Shown here: positions 1 to 11,042 of the stretch, piece after piece
Numbering within the stretch: the stretch's first letter is position 1
How the letters are laid out: each line of letters begins with the position of its first letter
NCBI GenBank assembly: GCA_001661245.1
Contig: KV454014.1
Span: forward strand, 925,850 to 989,849
Source: Pachysolen tannophilus NRRL Y-2460
Taxonomy: Eukaryota; Ascomycota; Pichiomycetes; Alaninales; Pachysolenaceae
Direction of reading: 5' to 3'
DNA length: 64,000 bases
The notes under the pieces: generated by a model
Seen by the model: the letters and a program-made list of their open reading frames with translations, nothing else
Databases searched by the model: none
Told to the model about the DNA's origin: nothing
Made by a program: the position numbers and the translations under genes

Positions 1-661
1 ACTAATTATAACTCCAATAAAATACATCCCAATCCTAAAATTTGATATTGTAATTAACATGTGAAATACTTCAACAACTTTCTTCCTAACAACAAATGGT
101 AAGGGAAGAACCAATATTGAGAGCATTACCATCTCAACTATTAACGCAACAAAAATCTAAAAACATGTTAATTTTCTTTTTCTTTATTTTCATTTTTTTT
201 TTTTTTTCCAAGTAAAAAAAAAACTAAAGATCAAATATAAACCAAATAACAATTGTTACTTACAAATAACATTTGAATACTCATGATGGAAGGTTTAGAA
301 TTTATCAATCTCAACTATATTTAGAAACCAATTTATAGAATGTGTGTCCTTCTTATACTTGTGATATAGATATAATTGATTTACTCAAGGCGTCCTTTTA
401 GTTACAATTTGAACGACCAGGGCAGATAAGTCCAATTAATTGAACTTCATTTCCATCTCCATCTCTATATTAATCTCAATTAACTAACTAATACTGCTTA
501 GCAACTGATTATTAGCAAAGTTATATTCTACTCATTTGGTTTTGATCTACAAAGTGGAATTTTATAAATGTAATCTTTTGAAAACTACCAAACAACTATA
601 AAAAAAGTATAAAAATAAATGCATAATGCAGTGTAATCACTAATGTTAAACTAAAATTAAA
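1..661. other. Intergenic, 3' flank of RRP5
   Basis: AT-rich sequence downstream of the RRP5 stop codon. It contains T and A homopolymers near 185-225 and no ORF of note on either strand. No RNA gene or regulatory motif could be supported here; the left part may be the 3' region of a neighbouring gene outside the window. Confidence 0.6.
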
Positions 662-3600
662 TTATTCTTCATTTCCGGAGAAACGACTTTGATATTCAAC
701 AGCTTTAGCCTTGACATAATCACAAGCTTTCAAGTCCTTTTTGTTTTCTTCAAATTCTAACCATTTTCTAAAGAAGAATTTAGCTTGTTTCTTTGAAATT
801 TTCTTTAAATTCAAAACTCTTTCAAACAATTCTTCAATTTTCTTTTTACCATCATTTCCATCTTCTTTATCCAATTTAATTTCCTGATCTATGTAGACAT
901 TCCAAATATCAATTCTCTTTGGGACATCTGCAATCAAACCTTCAAATAATGAGCGACCTTGTTCTGGATCACCTTTGTTAAATTCCAATTGAGCAAATTT
1001 ACGAACTATTTCAATGTGATCTCTCTTTGGTAATATCTGTAATGCACTAGATAATATTTGACGACATTCTTCCTGTTTATGTTGATCAATCAAGAATGAA
1101 CCATAAGAAAACCAAACCACAGTATGTTTGTTGAATTTTTTTAACATTTTCTTGAATAACTCATCAGCTTTGTCAAATTTTTCAGATAAAATATATATTC
1201 CAGATAATTTTTGATGCATTGTTAAAGAATCCATATACTGACATGATCTCTTAAATAACTCTTCTAAAGTGTCTTCACTTCCAAAAGTATTTTCCAAATT
1301 TAATAAAGCAATCCAGATATTCATCTTTTCTTGCTCATCACGGTAGTTGATCGTCTTTAAAGCACGTTCACCAATCTCCCGAGCTTTATCTACTTCACTT
1401 AATTGCAATTGGAAAGACATGTAATTCATCCACAAGATTGAAGAACTAGGATTACCGAGTAATAATCTTTCAAAATCGGCAACAGATTGAGGAGCTCTTG
1501 TATTTAAGTCAACAGTTTTATCCTCAACTATAGTAGACTTATTCTTCTTCTTTCTGTCCTTTTTAGATTTCTTATCACTTGTAAAATCTTCCTCTTCATC
1601 AGAAGACTCTTCTCCGGCAGCAACCTGGTCCAAAATAGATGCAGTCCAGTCAAAACCATTAGTTGAAAGACCAGCAGAAACTGTATTCGAAAATGATGTC
1701 TCCTCTTCTTCGTCATCAGAACCGGACTCAGATTCTGAATTATCATTTTCAAATGCATCCTTCATAACTTGGTCGCCTTCTTCATCTTCATCATCCTTGT
1801 CATCTTCTTCGCTTGCTTCATCTTCGTCCTCTTCCTCTTCTTCCGAATTTTCGGCATCCTGTTCAAACTCTTCAGAAGAAATTTTTCCTTCTTCACCGTC
1901 TTCATCATTATCCTTTTCAGAGTCAGTGAAGTACGAGGCTTTCATACCAAGAGATAATTGCTTCTTTTCTGGATTGATTTTTAGTATTTTAACTTTAACT
2001 CTGTCACCTTCACCAAATAATGCTTGAATGTTTTCAATTTTATTGTCAGAAATTTCAGAATGATGACATAAACCATCAACATTCGAAGTTCCATCCAATT
2101 TAACAAATACACCAAAATCAGTGGCTTTCTTGACATAACCTTCATAAATCTCTCCTACTTTCAAATCTTCAAATCTTTTCAATGGATTCAGCTCACCACT
2201 AACTTCACTGGCCTTCAAACTTAATAAGATACGACCTTCTTCTTCAGCGCTGATGATTCTACACAGAACAGCCTGATGAGGTTTGAAAAATTTGTTCCAG
2301 TCTTTGATGTATGAATCTGATAGATCACTTACTCTCACGTATCCATAAATTTCACGGCCTAATGAAACAAATACACCTTTTGAAGTGACATTTTTAATAA
2401 AACCACGGACTATGTCTCCACTCTTCAAATCATTAATAGAAGATATTGGTCTATCTTTGGCATCTTTTGTACGTAAGGAAACAGCTATTTTGTTGTTTTC
2501 ATGATCAACTTCTAAAATCGTAGCAACACAAATGTCATTAGTTGAAAAAATAGATTCTAACTTTTCAGTGTAGTCGTTCAATGCATCAGTAACAAATGAA
2601 ACAGCAGTCACATCCTTACCAAGCTCAACCAAGACATAATTATCCTTAGTTTTCAACACTCTAGATGGGACCACTTGACCAACTTTGACATCTTTTGAAG
2701 ACAAGATTGGGTTTGGTCTCGATGATAAAGTAACAGCATTATGTTCTGTATCAACTTCTTCGACTGTAACTTCAAGAGCCGAACCTAATGGATAATTCTT
2801 ATCTAAATCCTCAAAGGTAGATGCATCATCAGACAAGCTCATTAACGAAATACGTCCTCTAATTGTTGGAGAAATATTAACCCATAAATAACTTCTAGCA
2901 AAATTATTAATAAACGCAATCCATTTGGTACCAATTTTTGTATCAGATAAAGTTAACGGTTTATATACCTTGCTTTCAACTAAATCTGATTTTTTAGCGG
3001 ATAACTCCAAAACTAAATTTTTATTGTTCCTATGAGAAATAGGTAAAAATCTGTGATTACGGGCATCGTGATACCCAATAATTTTAACATTTAAAACTTG
3101 GTCCTTTTTGAATTGTGATAACGGATGCTTCTTGTCGGTGATTTCTGACAAATTATCAAAAATTTGAGATATATCGATACGCCCTTGTAAATTATCAGCC
3201 AATTCAACATTTAACTGGGTAGATTTGACTGATTTAATAATTGCCTTGGTGAGAACACCTGGAACAAACTCGTCAAGATTCTTAATTCTAGTGTCGACTG
3301 GATTGACAGCCATTTCCAGATTTGAATCAACTTTTAGTTCCTTCATAGACACTAAAAATCTTTTCTTGTCATTGTCCAATCTTATAATTCTAACAGAAAC
3401 TGATTTGTGTATATACAAATTTTCATCTTTTTCGATATACTTGGTTAAGGCTAAACCTGTTAACCTATTTGCAAAGCCAACAAAAACTCCTGAATCTGTA
3501 ATCGATCTAATATATCCAGGAAAAACAGTTTCACTAACTGATATTTCTTTGAAAGAAGATGGTAAAACATTTCCTGATCTGACAAAATCTACTAACGATT

Positions 3601-5950
3601 TCTTACCAGATAAAGTGATAACTCTAGATTTGGTATCCTTTTCCAAAGCCAAAACCTTTGGTAAAATTTTGCCAATTTCTAGTTTTTTTAATAAAGCTCT
3701 ATTTTGTTCTATATTACCGTCTGACAAATGACCAGCAGAAATTACACCACGCAAATTACTATCTGGCAATTCAACAATTACCGAGTTTTTTTCTTTCTCA
3801 ACTATTACCACATCAACTATAGATTTTCCAGGTATTAATTCTGTTATAGCATCCTTTTGGGCCAGAGATAATGTGCTTGAAACACGGCACGATACCCTTA
3901 ATTTCTTATTCTCCTTATCGACATTCAAAATTCTGACATTAATAGTTTGTCCTAATCTTAAATGATCTTCAGGATTTTTGACAAACGTTTCACTTATTTC
4001 AGACTTTGGTAAAAAAGCTTTTACATTGCCGAAAAATGAAACAATGCAACCATTAGGTTGAATCTTTTCAACTGTGGCAGGAGTACGTTTTCCTTCTTCG
4101 GCATCTTCCCATGAAGCGATTATATCTTCGTCATCAGCACCAACCAATGATTTCTTGAAAGTAACCATGACATTAGTCTTTCCTGCTTTTGGATGAGTTA
4201 TTTTTAAAACTCTTCCCTTTACTTTGGCACCAATTTTGAATTTTCTTTCTGGATATATTAATTTTATATCACTCATGTGCAGTTTCGGTACATAAGCATC
4301 AAATTTGTCAAAAACTCTCAAAGAAATCCCACTTTCTGGTATAACTTTTAAAATTTCGGCTTGACATAATATACCAACAGGAATATCTTCTGATCTTAAA
4401 TATGTCTGCAGAATTTGTTTTTTATCAAAAGTTAAAATATAAAAATTATCAACCAAAGAATATCCCAAGACTCTTGCTTTATGTTTTGTTCCAATTTTGT
4501 ATTCAACGTCAACACTTTCCTTTTCACTGATTCTTGAAACATGTGCTTGGCCCAAGACTGATTTATTTCCAACGTTTGCGTATATATAATTTGAATCATG
4601 ACCATTTATTTCAACTTCGTCAAATACATGACCAATTGCGAAAGCTTCCAAAGGTGCAGATTCAGTTTTTGGGTCCCAAGCAGTTGGAGTCAATGCCAAT
4701 ATATGAGGCAAAATCGATAAAGTCAATTTTCTTTCTCCATTTTTTAACTGAGAAGATAGTACTCTCGCTTTAATGTTGGATCCTATAGCAAATTTATGTT
4801 TCAAAGCATTGAATTCAAAAGCATGAGCATGTGTAAAATTAATGGTTGCGTCACATAAACCAAAGACTTTACAAATTAATCCATTATGTTTTACTTCTGT
4901 TATTATTGCTTCAACTAAAGGACCAGCAACAATTGAATCAACTGAAGAAATTGTAGTTATTGTGCCTGTTTTTTTGGAAGAACCTGAAGGAATTTTACAT
5001 GTGATTGTTCTAGAATTAGCGACATTTTTAGCAATTGATGTAAGTAATACTGAACCAATTTTTAAACTATCCACGTCAACACCTCCACTTATAAGTTCTT
5101 TTTTAGATATAAAACCTTTTTTATCATCCATACCAGTATTTAAAATAGCCCCATGATCTTCTATAGAAGTAATAGAAACTTGTAAAGTTGCATTTAAAAC
5201 CAAATCATCAATTTCTAAAAATTTATTCACTTGTTCAGGTTCGATTGTTAATTGGATTCTTTTCTTTATAGTTTTATTAATTTTGCCGCTATTACTATTT
5301 GAATCTTCAACAACTAAAGCTCTCAACCATTGACCAATTTTAAAATAGTTTCTTAAATCTGGAAGCTCAGAAGTGGTGTTCTCCTCCTCTTCCTCCTCCT
5401 GCTGTTGATCATCATCACCATCATCGTCAAAAGCATTTTTTTCTTCTTGTTCTTGTTCTTCTTGAAATTTTTCTAATAAAGAAGTGATTTCTTCACTTAT
5501 AGCAGTAATGGGGATAAACCCAGTTATATTATCAGTTAATGCCAAGCAGATTTCCATCTTATTTATCTGTGAGATTTGCCCCAATATCGTTGTTCCTGGT
5601 GTCAATGTTTTCAAATTGAAATTTTCAACTTCAATTGATTTCTTTTCTCCCAAAGTGGGAACACCACTAGTAGACAAAGATGATTTCTTCTTGGCCCTTT
5701 TAGCAACCAGCAATTTCTTCTTCTTTGCCAGAGGCGGCCCCTCTGCATCTTTTGAAACATCAGTTTTCGTCTCAAATAAAATATCTCTAGCAGCTTCATT
5801 AGCAACTTCCTTAATCTCTAATGGTGTTAATACCGATGCACCACCTCTTGGAAATGCAATCTCACTACTACTAATAATTGATTGTGGCCGAGCACCAGCT
5901 GACACATCCCCCGAGGAATCGTCAGTTATCTTTCTCTTCTGAGGAGTCAT
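662..5950 (-). CDS. RRP5: Rrp5, U3/pre-rRNA processing factor with S1 repeats
   Basis: Ribosome biogenesis protein needed for early pre-rRNA cleavages of both 18S and 5.8S/25S branches, acting in the nucleolar 90S particle (family knowledge). The ORF encodes about 1762 aa from the ATG at 5950 (protein start MTPQKRK). A longer reading from 5992 adds 14 hydrophobic residues that look like translated TA repeats, so the inner start is preferred. Visible parts: a Lys-rich N-terminal stretch (KKKKLL, AKRAKKKSS) resembling a nucleolar signal; a long series of S1 RNA-binding repeats, for example 'GVFVKLDGTSNVDGLCHHSE' in the last one; a strongly acidic linker; and C-terminal HAT/TPR-like helices starting at 'VADFERLLLGNPSSSILW'. 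Length is close to the 1729 aa S. cerevisiae protein. It is divergent from the gene at 6457, with PAC/RRPE motifs between. Asp/Glu insertions in the first S1 region are unusual but plausible. Confidence 0.96.
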   Translation of the reverse strand: MTPQKRKITDDSSGDVSAGARPQSIISSSEIAFPRGGASVLTPLEIKEVANEAARDILFETKTDVSKDAEGPPLAKKKKLLVAKRAKKKSSLSTSGVPTLGEKKSIEVENFNLKTLTPGTTILGQISQINKMEICLALTDNITGFIPITAISEEITSLLEKFQEEQEQEEKNAFDDDGDDDQQQEEEEEENTTSELPDLRNYFKIGQWLRALVVEDSNSNSGKINKTIKKRIQLTIEPEQVNKFLEIDDLVLNATLQVSITSIEDHGAILNTGMDDKKGFISKKELISGGVDVDSLKIGSVLLTSIAKNVANSRTITCKIPSGSSKKTGTITTISSVDSIVAGPLVEAIITEVKHNGLICKVFGLCDATINFTHAHAFEFNALKHKFAIGSNIKARVLSSQLKNGERKLTLSILPHILALTPTAWDPKTESAPLEAFAIGHVFDEVEINGHDSNYIYANVGNKSVLGQAHVSRISEKESVDVEYKIGTKHKARVLGYSLVDNFYILTFDKKQILQTYLRSEDIPVGILCQAEILKVIPESGISLRVFDKFDAYVPKLHMSDIKLIYPERKFKIGAKVKGRVLKITHPKAGKTNVMVTFKKSLVGADDEDIIASWEDAEEGKRTPATVEKIQPNGCIVSFFGNVKAFLPKSEISETFVKNPEDHLRLGQTINVRILNVDKENKKLRVSCRVSSTLSLAQKDAITELIPGKSIVDVVIVEKEKNSVIVELPDSNLRGVISAGHLSDGNIEQNRALLKKLEIGKILPKVLALEKDTKSRVITLSGKKSLVDFVRSGNVLPSSFKEISVSETVFPGYIRSITDSGVFVGFANRLTGLALTKYIEKDENLYIHKSVSVRIIRLDNDKKRFLVSMKELKVDSNLEMAVNPVDTRIKNLDEFVPGVLTKAIIKSVKSTQLNVELADNLQGRIDISQIFDNLSEITDKKHPLSQFKKDQVLNVKIIGYHDARNHRFLPISHRNNKNLVLELSAKKSDLVESKVYKPLTLSDTKIGTKWIAFINNFARSYLWVNISPTIRGRISLMSLSDDASTFEDLDKNYPLGSALEVTVEEVDTEHNAVTLSSRPNPILSSKDVKVGQVVPSRVLKTKDNYVLVELGKDVTAVSFVTDALNDYTEKLESIFSTNDICVATILEVDHENNKIAVSLRTKDAKDRPISSINDLKSGDIVRGFIKNVTSKGVFVSLGREIYGYVRVSDLSDSYIKDWNKFFKPHQAVLCRIISAEEEGRILLSLKASEVSGELNPLKRFEDLKVGEIYEGYVKKATDFGVFVKLDGTSNVDGLCHHSEISDNKIENIQALFGEGDRVKVKILKINPEKKQLSLGMKASYFTDSEKDNDEDGEEGKISSEEFEQDAENSEEEEEDEDEASEEDDKDDEDEEGDQVMKDAFENDNSESESGSDDEEEETSFSNTVSAGLSTNGFDWTASILDQVAAGEESSDEEEDFTSDKKSKKDRKKKNKSTIVEDKTVDLNTRAPQSVADFERLLLGNPSSSILWMNYMSFQLQLSEVDKAREIGERALKTINYRDEQEKMNIWIALLNLENTFGSEDTLEELFKRSCQYMDSLTMHQKLSGIYILSEKFDKADELFKKMLKKFNKHTVVWFSYGSFLIDQHKQEECRQILSSALQILPKRDHIEIVRKFAQLEFNKGDPEQGRSLFEGLIADVPKRIDIWNVYIDQEIKLDKEDGNDGKKKIEELFERVLNLKKISKKQAKFFFRKWLEFEENKKDLKACDYVKAKAVEYQSRFSGNEE

Positions 5951-6051
5951 GATACCACACACACAATATATATATATATATATGAAAACCAACTAACAAT
6001 ATAGATATATATATATACTTATATATATATATATAATTAAATAACTTGAGT

Positions 6052-6115
6052 TGAAAAATTTTTTTTTGGCCCTTAATAAGAAAAAAAAAAAAATTTTTCA
6101 ACTGAGCGATGAGAT
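6052..6115. promoter_or_regulatory. RRPE and PAC elements of RRP5
   Basis: Upstream of RRP5 there are two RRPE-type sequences (TGAAAAATTTTT at 6052-6063 and AAAAATTTTTCA at 6089-6100) and a perfect PAC box (GCGATGAGAT at 6106-6115), 100-165 bp from the start codon. PAC plus RRPE is the classic signature of the yeast ribosome-biogenesis regulon. The rest of the 5951-6456 interval is TA-repeat (5960-6040) and pyrimidine-rich DNA that also serves as the promoter of the plus-strand gene at 6457. Confidence 0.85.
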
Positions 6116-6456
6116 TTCCTATTTGGGAACGTTGAGCTTATGCACACGCCACTATTTTTTTCTCCCCTTTTCTCCCCTTTTTCCCCCTTTTTTAGACTTT
6201 TCTGGCCATTATTATTTATGTCCGATATTTTTGAATGTGTTTGTGTAACTAACTGTTCAAGAAATTAAGAAGATGAGAGGTTAGGTTTATGGATTATGGT
6301 GTTTTGAATTATTTTGATCTTGAAGAGTTGTGTTTTTATTTAATTCCTTTTTTTCTTTTTTGTTTCTTGAGCTCAATTATTCTGATTTTAAATCTAACAT
6401 ATAATATTTAGATACACACATAAAAGTTATACCTTTTTTTTGTTTTTGTTGATAGA

Positions 6457-7914
6457 ATGCAGTTTCCAAGATTAGTTTATAATAGATTGAAAGAATCTCC
6501 TTTAAGTTTTCGTTATTGGTTAATGGTTTCTGGGGGGGTTTTTCTATGTTTGGTTTTAGTTTTGCGAGTTGTACAAATTTCTAATAAGGTTGAAGATCAA
6601 AGATATGGTATTAATTCTTTTAATCAAATATCAAATTCAATTTTTTTAAATGAATTTGGTGAATGTGCATATTCAGATATGTATAAAAGTTTTGAATGTT
6701 TACAAAAATATAAGACAAATTTAGTTAAAGAAGTTGATGGTAGTGAGATTTCAAGTTTAGGGAAATTTCAATTAAAAAATTGTATTGAATCTGTTTCTAA
6801 AAGTTCAAATGAGTTTTCATTAATTTTAAATGTTTATAATTGTTATTATCAAGCTGATATTATAGAAATATCAAATGATTTTCAAAAACAAAAACAAAAA
6901 ATGGATACAAGTTTAAGAAATTTTAAGAATGAGAATGAGAATGAGAATCAGCAGGAGAATGAGAAGGATAAATTTGGGAAATGGTTATTGGTTAAAGCAA
7001 GTTTTTTATGTTTTATTTCTCTGCAATTATGGGGGGTTTTCATATATGGTTTTATTTTGCCATATATTATGTCAAATAATTTTAAATTATCATTTTTTAA
7101 AATTTGGGAAAACTGTATTGATGATTTTCAAAATTTAAAATTGAAATTACAATTGAAATTAAAAGAAGAAACTGAAAATGTAATTCCAGTTGAAAAAATT
7201 ATTTCAACACCAATATCAACCATAAATCAAACTCAATTAAAACCTATAATTGAGAAAAAATTTCCTAGACAAGAAGAAGAACATCCATTAAATTCTGGTT
7301 TGAAAGCCAAGATTGGAAATCGAGTTTTCAATTTAGGTGATGATAAAGGTAGAAAAGAATGGCAAGATTATTGTAAAAATCAAATCAAATCTTCAGCTAC
7401 AAAGGATAAAAAGGAAATATCATCATCAACCAATAGAGAAGTTTTCTTGAAAAGTTCTTCTTCTAATATTAGTATTGATAATTTAATTTCAAAACCAAAT
7501 AAAGATTCTTTTAATAAAGAAAACTTTAATGAATCTAAAAATGAAAAACAAATTACAAATACAACTGTTACTTTTTTACAAAAACCACCAGCTATAATTG
7601 GGTTCTCCAATCTTAATATAACAAGTTCAGATTCTATCTTTAACAGAGAAAACGAAAATAGAACCGGAAATGGAAACAAAAATGAAACAGCAATTACCAA
7701 TCTGGCTATTACCAATCTATCTAAAACGGTACCTACTTCAACTACTACGACTACAACTACAACTACCAATGGCGATAATGGCGACAACTCCTCAAAGATA
7801 ACAGTTTCAGCAAGTGCAAACATCCAGAGATTTGACAAAAACGGCAAGGCTTACCGCAGAATATTTATCCCAGGACAAGGCTGGATTTCTGCAAAGCGAC
7901 TTGAAGTTGTTTAA
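6457..7914 (+). CDS. Uncharacterised two-pass membrane protein, 485 aa
   Basis: I do not recognise this protein. There are two hydrophobic segments, about residues 21-41 (WLMVSGGVFLCLVLVLRVVQ) and 176-205 (WLLVKASFLCFISLQLWGVF followed by IYGFILPYIM). The ~135-residue loop between them carries four cysteines (about C70, C81, C109, C129), which suggests a disulfide-bonded lumenal or extracellular domain. The ~280-residue C-terminal tail is Ser/Asn/Lys-rich with a Thr run near residue 430. It ends in a compact, better-structured motif, RRIFIPGQGWISAKRLEVV, at the extreme C-terminus. Four Gly-Asp/Asn-rich stretches are low complexity. It shares a divergent promoter with RRP5. The topology (N-in, loop out, tail in) is inferred from flanking charges; the function is unknown. 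Confidence 0.8.
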   Translation: MQFPRLVYNRLKESPLSFRYWLMVSGGVFLCLVLVLRVVQISNKVEDQRYGINSFNQISNSIFLNEFGECAYSDMYKSFECLQKYKTNLVKEVDGSEISSLGKFQLKNCIESVSKSSNEFSLILNVYNCYYQADIIEISNDFQKQKQKMDTSLRNFKNENENENQQENEKDKFGKWLLVKASFLCFISLQLWGVFIYGFILPYIMSNNFKLSFFKIWENCIDDFQNLKLKLQLKLKEETENVIPVEKIISTPISTINQTQLKPIIEKKFPRQEEEHPLNSGLKAKIGNRVFNLGDDKGRKEWQDYCKNQIKSSATKDKKEISSSTNREVFLKSSSSNISIDNLISKPNKDSFNKENFNESKNEKQITNTTVTFLQKPPAIIGFSNLNITSSDSIFNRENENRTGNGNKNETAITNLAITNLSKTVPTSTTTTTTTTTNGDNGDNSSKITVSASANIQRFDKNGKAYRRIFIPGQGWISAKRLEVV

Positions 7915-8203
7915 GAGCTCAAGATCTTCTTCAAGAGAGCTTTTAAAGAGAATAAGTCAAAAACGTTATCGTGTAAAATGTTCAAATTTGTCTTTTTTTG
8001 GATTTTTGGTATTTTTTTTGGTTTTTGTGTGTATAACAGACCTCAATAATAATAATAATAATAATATAACTAAAAGATATAGATAATATAATATAATATA
8101 AATTCAATGTAAAGTTAAGTATATAAGTTTAATTGTGATAATATATTGTATTCATTGTTTTTGCAGTTTTGAAAATTTTTAGGTTTTTAGGATTTAGGTT
8201 TCC

Positions 8204-8923
8204 ATGTATCCAGAAAACCACTATACTTTGGTGTTTGACATATATAATCCTAAACGATTAGTTGAGGACAAAAGATATATTGATTGTTTGATTGGTAAAA
8301 AAATTGATATTTGTGAAATTGAAATTGATAATTGGGTTTCAAAAATTTTAGAAACTGGTGATATATTTACATCATATAATTTACAATCTAATAATAGTGT
8401 TAGTATAAATCAGAGTGGTATTAAAGAATTAATTGAAGTTTTTAAACAGAATTTAAAATTGGGAACTCCTTATCTTGTTAAAGGTATTGATTATAGATTT
8501 ACAAAATTAGAGATTATACCAGTAGATATGGATAGTGAAAATTTTCAATTACGAGCCAAATTTTTAGGACTTGGTGTTATTAGATTATTTAGAAATCATG
8601 AAAATGAAGAAGATTTAAGAAAAGAAAATAAAGTTGAAGGTGATGATACTATGGTTGCTATAGTTGCAGTTCCAACATATTTTACAGCAACTGATTTATT
8701 AGGATTTTTAGGTGAAGATACAAAGAAAAATGTTTCACATTTTAGATTATTAAGATCAAATCAACCTAATAGGTTTATGGTTTTAATGAAATTTAGAAAT
8801 AATGAATTTGCAAAAGATTTTAAAGAAAAATTTAATGGTAAAAGTTTTAATTCTATGGAACCAGAAACATGTCAAGTGATTTTTGTTAAAAAAATTTTAT
8901 TTATTAAACAAACAAATAAAAAC

Positions 8924-8955
<32 letters not shown>

Positions 8956-10204
8956 TACTTATTCAGGTTCTATATCATCAGAAACTGAAACTGAAACTGA
9001 AATTTCTTCTTATAATAATAATAATATTCCATATTTATTAGATGATCCATTCACTTCTCCTCCTACTTCATCTACTTCTTTAAAACCAAAACCACCACCA
9101 ACTCCTACTTTAACGGAGTTACCAACTTGTCCTGTATGCTTGGAAAGAATGGATGCTAGCATTACAGGTTTATTGACAATTCCTTGTCAACATACTTTCC
9201 ATTGTCAATGCTTATCCAGATGGAAAGATGATACTTGTCCAGTTTGCAGATATTCAAATAAACTTGAAAGAACACAAAATTTAATAAATAAAAAATTTCT
9301 GGAAAATTGTTCTATTTGTTCAACAACCAATAATTTATGGGCATGTCTTATTTGTGGTAATGTCGGTTGTGGTAGATACGATTCTGGTCATGCTATACAT
9401 CATTATCATGATACAGACCATTGTTTTGCCATGAATTTAGATAGTCAAAGAGTTTGGGATTATGCAGGAGATAATTACGTTCATAGATTATTAAGAAATG
9501 AAACTGATGGTAAATTGGTTGAATTACCTGCTAGAGATGAAAAACATAAAAAAAATAATAATAATAATAGTAATAATAATAATAACGGAAGTGGAGGAAC
9601 CACTCCTGGTGATGGACATGATGCAACGAGTGATGATAAAGTGGATAAAGTAGGATTTGAGTATTCTCAATTGTTAATTCAACAAGCAGAATCTCAAAGA
9701 GATTATTATGAGTCCAAGATAAATGAGTTGAGTGATAGATTATCTAAATACCAAGAAGCACAACAAGAAGAAGAATCATTGAGAAGAAAAAAAGAAGCTG
9801 AAGAAAGAGATTTTCAATTTAATGAATTAAATTTAAAATTAGAAGCATTATCAATTGATTTGCCTGATTTAAAAAATCAATTACTGCAAGCAGAGAAAAA
9901 ATTAGCAAAAGCATTAAAAGAAAATGAATCTGTAAATAGAAATTTAAAAGAAGAGAAAACAATATCAGAATCTTTATTACAAAGAGTTGAATTTTTGGAA
10001 CTGGAAATTGCAAAATTAGAAAAAGAAAAAAAAGAATTACAAGAAGCAAATCAGGATTTGATGTTTTTTTTGGAAACGTCACAAAAATGTGAAAATGATC
10101 CTGAATTAAAAAATCAGGACATAATCATTCAAAACAATCAAAATTCTTCATCCTCATCAAATAAAGATAAAAAGGTTAGTAAAAATAAAAAGAGGTTAAG
10201 ATAA
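8204..10204 (+). CDS. ETP1: Etp1/BRAP2-type RING and UBP zinc-finger protein
   Basis: Homologue of human BRAP (IMP) and S. cerevisiae Etp1 (YHL010C), putative E3 ubiquitin ligases that bind ubiquitin; Etp1 is linked to ethanol response and transporter turnover. Domain order: N-terminal BRAP2/RRM-like region to about residue 240; a RING-H2 finger with ligands C309, C312, C328, H330, H333, C336, C345 and C348; a UBP-type zinc finger at about 369-435 (CX2C, then NLWACLICGNVGCGRY and H-rich GHAIHHYHDTDHC); and a coiled coil at about 500-640. Asn runs encoded by AAT repeats (after residues 240 and 450) are species-specific insertions. The 666 aa length is somewhat longer than S. cerevisiae (585 aa) because of these runs. 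The start ATG at 8204 follows a leader without other in-frame ATGs. Identification is strong, the physiological role less so. Confidence 0.93.
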
Positions 10205-11042
10205 GGATTTAAATATATATATATATATATATTTATAATTTTAAGATTTTGGAAATTTCTTTTAGCAGTTGAGAGAATTAACAATTTGAGTATTGCTCTC
10301 ATGTAGCAGAACGATAACAATGTTAATTTTTTTTTTTCTTTTGACAAAATTGAAACCGATAATCCAAATGTTCACTACACCTGTAAACTATAAAAAGTAT
10401 AGTAATCAATATTCAAATGTAATAATAATAATAAAAATATATAAGTAATATCAAATGGGCAAAAAAAAAACCAAAAAAAAAAAAAAAANNNNNNNNNNNN
10501 NNNNNNNNNNNNNNNNNNNNNNNNNNNNNNNNNNNNNNNNNNNNNNNNNNNNNNNNNNNNNNNNNNNNNNNNNNNNNNNNNNNNNNNNNNNNNNNNNNNN
10601 NNNNNNNNNNNNNNNNNNNNNNNNNNNNNNNNNNNNNNNNNNNNNNNNNNNNNNNNNNNNNNNNNNNNNNNNNNNNNNNNNNNNNNNNNNNNNNNNNNNN
10701 NNNNNNNNNNNNNNNNNNNNNNNNNNNNNNNNNNNNNNNNNNNNNNNNNNNNNNNNNNNNNNNNNNNNNNNNNNNNNNNNNNNNNNNNNNNNNNNNNNNN
10801 NNNNNNNNNNNNNNNNNNNNNNNNNNNNNNNAAAAAAAAAAAAAAAAACAAATGAAGTCTAAACATGAAGAGTTTAGAAACAAGTGATAACATTGTAAAG
10901 CAAAATAACAAATAACTGGAATCAAAGCAACTAAAAAAAAATCTTTAATGTTTATCTTTTTTATATATACGTATATATAAATGTTTTATTTTATTATGTA
11001 CTTTTTTGGTTTTTTTTTTTCTTCTTTTCATCTTGTGTTAGA
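10205..11042. other. Intergenic with assembly gap (10489-10831)
   Basis: Convergent 3' flanks of ETP1 and GCS1. A run of 343 N is bordered by A tracts on both sides (10473-10488 and 10832-10848). No gene is visible in the sequenced parts; any reading through the gap is artefactual. Confidence 0.9.

Noticed and set aside
1797-2027. Ser-rich plus-strand reading inside RRP5
   Set aside because: It is the antisense shadow of the acidic Glu/Asp linker (GAA/TTC repeats).
7380-7847. 155-codon Val/Leu-rich minus-strand reading inside the 6457 gene
   Set aside because: Antisense shadow of Thr/Asn/Ser repeats; the plus-strand ORF has a better start, length and composition.
10375-10925. Readings that run through the N gap near 10.5-10.8 kb
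   Set aside because: They consist of poly-Lys/Phe plus unknown residues and depend on the gap; no evidence for a gene.
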